Source: Epsilonproteobacteria bacterium 4484_65
Lineage (GTDB): Bacteria > Campylobacterota > Campylobacteria > Campylobacterales > Sulfurovaceae
Direction of reading: 5' to 3'
Assembly: GCA_002085305.1 (NCBI GenBank)
Contig: NATJ01000083.1
Span: 1-5,615 of the forward strand
Length of the DNA: 5,615 bases
Positions 1-4,858 of this stretch are shown one piece after another. Position 1 is the first letter of the stretch, and every line of letters begins with the position of its first letter. The notes beneath the pieces were generated by a model. That model worked only from the letters and a program-made list of their open reading frames with translations. It did no database searches and was not told the DNA's origin. A program made the position numbers and the translations under genes.

Positions 1-895
1 TTCTGTCGCTGTGATAAGAGGAAGCAAACACGCGCTGTTTCAGCTTGTTTTCTTTTGCCAGCTCAAGCAGCAGCTCCACACCTTCGACTTCATCTTTAAA
101 TATCTTTGGCCAGCCAGCATCATACAGAGTTGTAAGTCCAGCTGCTGCATTTTTCTGGATCTGATCTGTTACTCGCTTCTTGATATAGTCCTTGTTCCAG
201 TGAACAAAGTTTTTTAACAGTACGACAAGCTGTGGCGTTTCAATGATCCATCCTGTCGGAACACCATTTTTATCCGTATGAATATAGGAATAGCCGGGAA
301 GCACATCTTTGGGTTTTTTAAAATTTCCGGTTTGTTTCAGAGCTGCAGTATTTGCCCAGCCCGCATGGCCGGAAATTTCAAAAAGCACTACGGCGACATC
401 ATCCCCGAAAATCTCATCCAGCAACTCTCGTCTAATGCCCCCTTTGAATACAGCAGGCTTATAGCCAAAACCGGTTATGAATTTGTCATTAGGGTGAGCA
501 GCTTTATAGTCCTTCATTATTTTGATGTGTTCTTCGTAAGTAATAGCTTCCGCCATATCCATACCGGCTGTCATGAGTGCACCGGCTATCAGGTGGAAAT
601 GTGAATCAATAAACCCTGGCAGCATCATTTTGCCTTTCAGATTAATGACCTTTGTCTCTTTACCTACAAGTTTCTTCGCGTCTGAGTCTGATCCGACGAA
701 TGCGATTTTGTTTCCCTTGACGGCCACCGCTTCAGCCCACGGCATAGTTTTATTGACAGTATAGACTTTTCCGCTTGTGAAAACGTAGTCTGCTGTCGGA
801 GCGGTGCCACTTTGTGCGTTACAAGCTATGCTTGAAGCCGCAAGTGATAGTATGACAAGTGCTGAGCGAAATGTATTTCCGATTTCTTTCTTCAT
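1..895 (-). CDS. YtcJ-like amidohydrolase lipoprotein, N-terminal part
   Basis: This gene reads leftward from the ATG at 895 and stays open to the window edge, giving 298 codons; family members usually exceed 500 residues, so the C-terminal half lies outside. Residues 1-25 form a lipoprotein-type signal (MKK start, hydrophobic core, then SSIAC with Cys25 as the likely lipidated residue and Asn at +2, which suggests the outer membrane). The mature part has the amidohydrolase layout: a small beta domain ending in LPGFIDSHFHL with metal ligands His99 and His101, then EISGHAGWANTAAL (His177), GVPTG (211-215) and GLTTLYDAG (253-261), all typical of the Amidohydrolase_3/YtcJ group. These enzymes hydrolyse C-N bonds such as amides in a metal-dependent way; the substrate is not evident here. 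A good Shine-Dalgarno stands 8 bases before the start. Sampled lines are about 45-50% G+C, above the channel and kinase genes, so recent acquisition is possible. A TGAAACT-repeat promoter lies at 1027-1059. Confidence 0.88.
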   Translation of the reverse strand, partial: MKKEIGNTFRSALVILSLAASSIACNAQSGTAPTADYVFTSGKVYTVNKTMPWAEAVAVKGNKIAFVGSDSDAKKLVGKETKVINLKGKMMLPGFIDSHFHLIAGALMTAGMDMAEAITYEEHIKIMKDYKAAHPNDKFITGFGYKPAVFKGGIRRELLDEIFGDDVAVVLFEISGHAGWANTAALKQTGNFKKPKDVLPGYSYIHTDKNGVPTGWIIETPQLVVLLKNFVHWNKDYIKKRVTDQIQKNAAAGLTTLYDAGWPKIFKDEVEGVELLLELAKENKLKQRVFASSYHSDR

Positions 896-903
896 TGAGT
901 ATT

Positions 904-909
904 TCCTTT
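904..909 (-). promoter_or_regulatory. Ribosome binding site of the amidohydrolase gene
   Basis: On the minus strand AAAGGA lies 8 bases before the ATG at 895. It supports this start, which also gives a complete lipoprotein signal peptide. Confidence 0.75.
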
Positions 910-925
910 GTTTATGTGTGGTTCT

Positions 926-970
926 TAAAGTTCCTAACGGCCGACTTAAGGGACAAGTTTAGGAACTTTA
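926..970. promoter_or_regulatory. 12-bp perfect inverted repeat (hairpin) in the amidohydrolase leader
   Basis: TAAAGTTCCTAA at 926-937 is matched exactly by its reverse complement at 959-970, around a 21-base loop that is richer in G+C and contains CGGCCG and CTTAAG. On the minus strand the hairpin would form in the amidohydrolase leader and end 17 bases before the Shine-Dalgarno; no U-run follows it, so it does not look like a terminator in that direction. On the plus strand it is followed by TTTTTAATTG and could act as a weak terminator, but no plus-strand gene here needs one. It could instead be a protein-binding palindrome or a dispersed genomic repeat. Confidence 0.6.
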
Positions 971-986
971 TTTTTAATTGAAATCA

Positions 987-1019
987 AGTGGACTCTTTGG
1001 GTTTTTCAGAGGGTTCACT
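987..1019. promoter_or_regulatory. Imperfect 13-bp hairpin at the 5' end of the predicted amidohydrolase mRNA
   Basis: AGTGGACTCTTTG at 987-999 faces CAGAGGGTTCACT at 1007-1019 with a 7-base loop. In plus-strand RNA all 13 positions pair, three of them as G-U wobbles (991/1015, 994/1012, 997/1009). In minus-strand RNA those three become A-C mismatches, leaving 10 pairs. The predicted start of the amidohydrolase transcript is near 1020, so the hairpin would be at the very 5' end of that RNA. No U-tract follows on either strand. Its function is unknown and it may be fortuitous. Confidence 0.35.
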
Positions 1020-1026
1020 CGTTAGT

Positions 1027-1059
1027 ATGATAACAATACATAGTTTCACAAAAGTTTCA
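1027..1059 (-). promoter_or_regulatory. Response-regulator-type promoter (copy a) for the amidohydrolase gene
   Basis: Read leftward: TGAAACT (1059-1053), 4 bases, TGAAACT (1048-1042), 9 bases, then TATCAT (1032-1027) as the -10. The two heptamers are direct repeats with an 11-bp period, as in binding sites of PhoB/OmpR-family regulators. The 20-bp core at 1040-1059 is identical to that at 2135-2154. The first TGA is also the stop codon of the upstream channel gene. The predicted +1 is near 1020, giving an untranslated leader of about 125 nt before the ATG at 895. Confidence 0.72.
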
Positions 1060-2115
1060 GAGATAATCTAGTAATGAAGAAAAGAGTTGCGACCAGTTAG
1101 CATGACCAAATTCATCTCGTGGAAGAATGAGTACATATAATACTGTGTATATAAAGGCAGCGGGGAAAAGAAAACGGTTTATCCAGTCCATCCTTAGTGC
1201 TAATTTTTCCATCCCCTTGTCTACCAATTGTGCTGTCACGATAGAGTGTATCAATGCGAAAAAGACTAGTACTGTGGATACAAGTATGAAGATATCAAGT
1301 CTTGTTAAGTAGGAAACTGAAGGGATGCTATTGGAAATAGCGAATTTGTAGGCAATAAGCGTTAACATGGATGTCGTTGAGATACCCACCTGTGCGCCCT
1401 GCTGTTGGGGTGGAATCCAGAAAATCGTCATAGACATAATAACGATAAAAATAAGAGGTAAAATGATATGCAGCCAATAGTATCCAAGTTTACGTTTAAC
1501 TATGATTTTAAAGCTTACAGCAGGATCTCCTCCTGCTGTACTGATCGGTTTATACGAGACTGCATTAAAACTATGTCCTACAATATTCCAGTCAGGAAGA
1601 GAAAAACTATCTCCGATATAACCTGCCTCATCATGCAAGGGTTTGATTTGGATATCGTTACGGTGGAGCATATCCACAGATACCAGTACAAGCTCAATCG
1701 TTTGTACGTCAAAAGGAAACTCATTCAAAACTAGAGCCTGAGAAAAATCTCCTACCATTCGCTGAAAAAATGTCACTTTCCCTTCTGGAGAGATATATGC
1801 TATGCGAGGAAATGTACGGCGTAAAAATGTCTCATTGGCAAATTCCATATTGGGATGCCAGATATCATCTAGTTTGATTTTTCGTTCACTCTTCCCGTCA
1901 TGGGCCAAACGTTTATCAACCCATTCAAGTTCAAAGAAAACATTGGCATTAAAACTTTGGGAAGCCCCTTCTATTTCATTGATATCAAGTAATTTCATCG
2001 TCACACTGACAATAACAGGGCCCTTGGATGTATCGGGTGGACTTGTTAACGTTTCTACTTGAGAGAAAGAAGTGCTTAAGATCATGATAAAAAGAAAAAT
2101 TATTTTATGTATCAT
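1057..2115 (-). CDS. Bacterial pentameric ligand-gated ion channel (Cys-loop receptor family)
   Basis: The 352-residue product has the full plan of a prokaryotic pentameric ligand-gated channel (GLIC/ELIC relatives). A signal peptide (1 to about 18, cut near SFS/Q) is followed by an extracellular, here periplasmic, ligand-binding domain to about residue 208, with the conserved WHPN (86-89) and FPFD (133-136) of the Cys-loop. The two loop cysteines of animal receptors are replaced by Gln126 and Ile140, as is usual in bacteria. Four membrane helices follow: M1 about 213-233 with Pro220, M2 about 241-260, M3 about 273-297 and M4 about 311-331; there is no large M3-M4 cytoplasmic loop. Aligned without gaps to the GABA-A receptor M2 as I remember it, position 0' is Gln242, -1' Ala241, -2' Gly240 and 9' Leu251. 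The glutamate that marks cation-selective pores is therefore absent. The protein should sit in the inner membrane. No Shine-Dalgarno is visible, and promoter copy b places +1 at the ATG. The ligand and ion are unknown. Confidence 0.93.
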   Translation of the reverse strand: MIHKIIFLFIMILSTSFSQVETLTSPPDTSKGPVIVSVTMKLLDINEIEGASQSFNANVFFELEWVDKRLAHDGKSERKIKLDDIWHPNMEFANETFLRRTFPRIAYISPEGKVTFFQRMVGDFSQALVLNEFPFDVQTIELVLVSVDMLHRNDIQIKPLHDEAGYIGDSFSLPDWNIVGHSFNAVSYKPISTAGGDPAVSFKIIVKRKLGYYWLHIILPLIFIVIMSMTIFWIPPQQQGAQVGISTTSMLTLIAYKFAISNSIPSVSYLTRLDIFILVSTVLVFFALIHSIVTAQLVDKGMEKLALRMDWINRFLFPAAFIYTVLYVLILPRDEFGHANWSQLFSSLLDYL

Positions 2116-2121
2116 ATTAGA

Positions 2122-2154
2122 AGTATAGTCGACAATAGTTTCACAAAAGTTTCA
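2122..2154 (-). promoter_or_regulatory. Response-regulator-type promoter (copy b) for the ion channel gene
   Basis: Read leftward: TGAAACT (2154-2148), 4 bases, TGAAACT (2143-2137), 9 bases, then TATACT (2127-2122). The repeats replace a -35 element. Six bases after the -10 comes position 2115, the A of the channel ATG, so the transcript is predicted to be leaderless. The site lies in the divergent region, about 60 bp from the kinase -10, so a bound regulator could also affect the kinase operon. Confidence 0.75.
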
Positions 2155-2209
2155 TTCCCTTGTTTTCAAAGGGTCTAAGAGTACACTAAGTTTTTATCTT
2201 CATTATATT

Positions 2210-2218
2210 TGTTATGAT
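2210..2218 (+). promoter_or_regulatory. Extended -10 promoter of the kinase-regulator operon
   Basis: TG-T-TATGAT is an extended -10 match one base off TATAAT, with T-rich stretches upstream (2190-2212) and no good -35. This is the usual look of housekeeping promoters in Campylobacterota. Predicted +1 is near 2225, about 25 bases before the kinase ATG. Unlike the three neighbouring promoters it has no TGAAACT repeat in front of it. Confidence 0.55.
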
Positions 2219-2232
2219 TGCCTATTAAAATT

Positions 2233-2238
2233 GGGGAA
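2233..2238 (+). promoter_or_regulatory. Probable ribosome binding site of the kinase gene
   Basis: GGGGAA lies 11 bases before the ATG at 2250. The spacing is slightly long, but it is the only purine-rich match upstream, and this start yields a signal peptide. Confidence 0.5.
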
Positions 2239-2249
2239 ACATACATAAG

Positions 2250-4124
2250 ATGATACTAGAATATCTTCTACTCTTATCTATCTCTATAAGTATGCTTTTG
2301 AGTACAGATAAAATACAGGATAGCCCTGTAGCACTCTCTACATTGAACTACGAGTATCATCTCGAGAGACAGAGTCTGGAGATTCAAGATATCTTTCAAA
2401 AAAAATTAAGCTGGAAAAAACACAACTCATCTACTTTTAAACTGCTATCACAAACAAGTCCGGTCTGGTTTAAATTTACACTTGACCCCTCAAGTCCCCA
2501 TAAGAATTTTCTACAGATAAACAGTGAATTTATCTACCTCTGTGAAGTCTATCTGTTCCAAAATGAAAGCCTGCTCAAACAGTATGCTTTTGGTGCTGGT
2601 GTAGAAAATGAACTCAGAAATACTGAACTGCCTCAGAGGCTTGTTCCCTTGGACAAGAGTAACTACCCGACACATATTTACATCAAAATATTTACGATGC
2701 CTACACTCTCTGTCTCTTTTGTGCTGAGTGATACAACACAAACACTTGCATTTTTGGAAAACAAATCATTTTTCAATGGGATCTTTTATGGCATTCTTCT
2801 CTTTTTATTCATTTACAATTTTATACTCTATCTCTATACACAGTACAGTGCCTATATTCCGTATTTGAGCTATATTTTCGGTATCACATTCTATTTTCTC
2901 ATTCTTGATGAGTATTATATTTTTTCGATTTGGCCTGCTTTATACGATATCTATTTAATACTGTTTGAATTTTTTTCCATGATCATAATTGTGAGTATGA
3001 TCCTTTTCCCTATCGTACTGCTTAAGCTCAAAAAACAGTACCCAACTGTGCATAAAATACTTATGCCACTCCTTGCACTCTACATCATACTGCTACTTGC
3101 GAGCATGTATACAGAACACTATGGGTACATAGCGTATTATCGGAACCTCTATAAAATAACATCATCTGTGTCGATCATACTGTTAATGGCAGTCCTTTTT
3201 ATGGCTCTTGATCTTGCTCGCAAAGGTAAACGCATTGCGATCATGTACAGTATTGCCTGGAGTATTCTTATTTTGGCTGTGGTCAACTATATTGGACAGA
3301 ACATTATTTTGGATTCGAATATATTGGATGCTAGAACCTATTTAATGCTTGCGATTGTACTAGAAGGATTACTCTTTTCATTCATTTTGGCTTACCAAAT
3401 TCGAGAATTGAGTGAGAGTAAGAGTCAACTGGAAAAAGTAGTTATAGAACAGACAAATATGGTACAGACAGAAAGAATGTTCACTCAAATCGCACATCAG
3501 TGGCGTTCACCTCTCAACACGATCAACGCTATTGTTTTTGAGCAAATGATGCAAAAAGAGTTACCAGATAAAAAGTCTTGGGAAAGTACACTTAATAGCA
3601 TAGAAGACCAGACACACTATCTTTCCAAAACCATTGAAGATTTTCAGTATCTGCATTCACCCACACAGGGAAAGAGATCTTTTTCTATCTCAGAAGCTGT
3701 AAATGAAAGTTTGAAACTGCTCGCTACTGAGCTTAATGATAAAGAGATAGAAATAAGTATAAATATTGATGAAGACCTGACCCTGGAAGGTATAAAAACA
3801 CACTATATACAGGTACTACTTATACTTCTGAACAATGCTATAGACGTATTATCAAAAAAAGAGGGTCAAAAAAAGATTATTATCGAGAGTAAAAGAGACA
3901 AAAATTATGTTTTACTTACTCTGGAAGATAATGGTGGCGGAATTGAGAAGTCCAATTTAGATAAAATATTTGATTTATATTTCTCAACCAAAAAAGAGAG
4001 ATCAAATATGGGAATGGGGTTATTTATGGCTAAAAAATTTATGGAAATAAGTTTAAACGGTTCACTGGAAGTTAAAAATGGTAGAGAAGGTGCATGTTTT
4101 ACTCTTGGATGTTGCCATGTATGA
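2250..4124 (+). CDS. 7TMR-DISM sensor histidine kinase
   Basis: This 624-residue membrane sensor kinase starts with a hydrophobic signal sequence (about 1-18). Residues about 30-165 form a periplasmic beta-sandwich of the 7TMR-DISMED2 kind (note PVWFKF at 71-76 and RLVPL at 130-134). A block of seven membrane helices follows (about 175-382, beginning GIFYGILLFLFIYN), the 7TMR-DISM module. A short coiled-coil linker (about 383-410) leads to the dimerisation domain with phosphoacceptor His416 in AHQWRSPLN. The ATPase domain shows an N-box around LLNNAIDVL (Asn529, Asp532), the Asp-box EDNGGGI (559-565), an F-box near FDLYFSTKK (574-582) and the glycine loop GMGLFMAKK (588-596). All catalytic motifs look intact. 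DISMED2 domains are thought to bind small ligands, possibly carbohydrate-like; the signal here is unknown. It overlaps the response-regulator gene, its likely phosphotransfer partner. The last residues, CFTLGCCHV, are unusually cysteine-rich and coincide with the gene overlap. Confidence 0.93.
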   Translation: MILEYLLLLSISISMLLSTDKIQDSPVALSTLNYEYHLERQSLEIQDIFQKKLSWKKHNSSTFKLLSQTSPVWFKFTLDPSSPHKNFLQINSEFIYLCEVYLFQNESLLKQYAFGAGVENELRNTELPQRLVPLDKSNYPTHIYIKIFTMPTLSVSFVLSDTTQTLAFLENKSFFNGIFYGILLFLFIYNFILYLYTQYSAYIPYLSYIFGITFYFLILDEYYIFSIWPALYDIYLILFEFFSMIIIVSMILFPIVLLKLKKQYPTVHKILMPLLALYIILLLASMYTEHYGYIAYYRNLYKITSSVSIILLMAVLFMALDLARKGKRIAIMYSIAWSILILAVVNYIGQNIILDSNILDARTYLMLAIVLEGLLFSFILAYQIRELSESKSQLEKVVIEQTNMVQTERMFTQIAHQWRSPLNTINAIVFEQMMQKELPDKKSWESTLNSIEDQTHYLSKTIEDFQYLHSPTQGKRSFSISEAVNESLKLLATELNDKEIEISINIDEDLTLEGIKTHYIQVLLILLNNAIDVLSKKEGQKKIIIESKRDKNYVLLTLEDNGGGIEKSNLDKIFDLYFSTKKERSNMGMGLFMAKKFMEISLNGSLEVKNGREGACFTLGCCHV

Positions 4125-4782
4125 TGTGAGTTTACTTTATATTGAAGATGATACCAAGGCGCAGGAACACTATGCTAAAGGGTTTTCTACACTATTCCAT
4201 AAGGTATATCTGGCTTCTGATTCCAGGAGTGGTTTTTCACTTTACCAAAAAGAAAAACCTGATATCCTTCTGGTTGACATAGAACTGCCTGATGAAAGCG
4301 GACTCTCCCTCATCAAAAGAATTAGACAAAAAGATCAAGAGACTATTATCGTCATACTCTCAGCTTTTTCACAACAAGAGAAACTGCTTGAAGCTATTGG
4401 TCTTGGACTTTACCGTTACCTTATAAAACCTGTACGAAACACAGAACTTCTCTCTGTTTTAAAAGAAAGCATAGAAATAGTACAAAGCCATAAAAGTAAC
4501 CCTATACTATTATGTCAAGGTCTTTCTTGGCAGAGTGATGCTTGTTTACTATATGAAAATGAAAATGAAATACCTTTAAGTAAACGTGAAAACGCTCTGA
4601 TCTCTCTACTTTACAGTAACAGAAACAAGATCTTTTCTTTAGAAGATATAGCCTACTTTGTATGGGAAGAAAGGGAACCAAGCCAACAGGCGATCAAAAA
4701 TCTCATTAACAGACTACGTAAGAAAGTTTCTGTTGATTTTATTAGAAATCATTATGCTGTAGGGTATCAGTTGTGTGGGTAA
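4117..4782 (+). CDS. OmpR/PhoB-family response regulator
   Basis: This DNA-binding response regulator is the probable partner of the preceding kinase. Counting from the ATG at 4117 (221 residues), the receiver domain has the acidic pocket Glu10-Asp11-Asp12, phosphoacceptor Asp54 (LLVDIELPDESG), Ser82 and Lys104 followed by Pro105, with Tyr101 as the aromatic switch residue. Residues about 130-221 form a winged helix of the OmpR type: LSKREN at the start, FVWEE, the recognition-helix stretch AIKNLINRLRKKV, and a final NHYAVGYQL hairpin. A longer start at 4078 with a GGAAG 6 bases upstream is possible. I prefer 4117 because the receiver fold then begins at once, the overlap with the kinase stop is only 8 bases, and a weak GGA stands 7 bases upstream. 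It is the obvious candidate to bind the TGAAACT repeats at 1042-1059, 2137-2154 and 4798-4815. No terminator is visible after its stop, so transcription may run on into the next gene. Confidence 0.92.
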   Translation: MYDVSLLYIEDDTKAQEHYAKGFSTLFHKVYLASDSRSGFSLYQKEKPDILLVDIELPDESGLSLIKRIRQKDQETIIVILSAFSQQEKLLEAIGLGLYRYLIKPVRNTELLSVLKESIEIVQSHKSNPILLCQGLSWQSDACLLYENENEIPLSKRENALISLLYSNRNKIFSLEDIAYFVWEEREPSQQAIKNLINRLRKKVSVDFIRNHYAVGYQLCG

Positions 4783-4797
4783 TATTATCTCATATTT

Positions 4798-4830
4798 TGA
4801 AACTTTCTTGAAACTATGTTTAACTATGAT
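4798..4830 (+). promoter_or_regulatory. Response-regulator-type promoter (copy c) for the outer-membrane protein gene
   Basis: TGAAACT (4798-4804), 4 bases, TGAAACT (4809-4815), 9 bases, then TATGAT (4825-4830). The 20-bp core matches copies a and b at 18 of 20 positions; both differences fall in the spacer between the heptamers, as expected if the heptamers are what is recognised. Predicted +1 is near 4837, about 22 bases before the ATG at 4859. The first repeat begins only 15 bases after the response-regulator stop codon. Confidence 0.72.
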
Positions 4831-4844
4831 TGCATTATATAAAC

Positions 4845-4850
4845 AAGGAG
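4845..4850 (+). promoter_or_regulatory. Ribosome binding site of the outer-membrane protein gene
   Basis: AAGGAG, a near-perfect Shine-Dalgarno, lies 8 bases before the ATG at 4859 and fixes that start. Confidence 0.8.
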
Positions 4851-4858
4851 TTTTTATT

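Noticed and set aside
11..764. Plus-strand open frames opposite the amidohydrolase
   Set aside because: They lie antisense to a continuous minus-strand frame with strong family motifs, and their translations show no recognisable domain.
1127..2062. Plus-strand open frames opposite the channel gene
   Set aside because: They are shadows of the channel coding sequence, which has full family features; the antisense frames have none.
2157..2173. CCCTT...AAGGG inverted repeat between the divergent genes
   Set aside because: Only five pairs with a seven-base loop and no U-run, so not distinguishable from chance.
2511..2741. Minus-strand open frame opposite the kinase sensor domain
   Set aside because: It is antisense to the DISMED2 region and has no promoter, binding site or domain support.
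3704..3718. TGAAAGT followed by TGAAACT inside the kinase gene
   Set aside because: The starts are 8 bp apart, not 11, the first copy is imperfect, it is within coding sequence and no -10 follows at 9 bases.
4078..4116. Longer N-terminus of the response regulator starting at 4078
   Set aside because: It is possible, with GGAAG 6 bases upstream, but it adds 13 residues before the first receiver strand and makes a 47-base overlap; the start at 4117 fits the fold and the usual short overlap better.
4379..4397. Sequence resembling copy c (AGAAACT then TGAAGCT then AT) inside the response-regulator gene
   Set aside because: The spacing is 10 bp, both heptamers are degenerate, and the codons encode an ordinary receiver-domain helix (KLLEAI).
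4783..4797. Terminator between the response regulator and the outer-membrane protein gene
   Set aside because: No stem-loop with a U-run is present in the 15 bases before promoter copy c.
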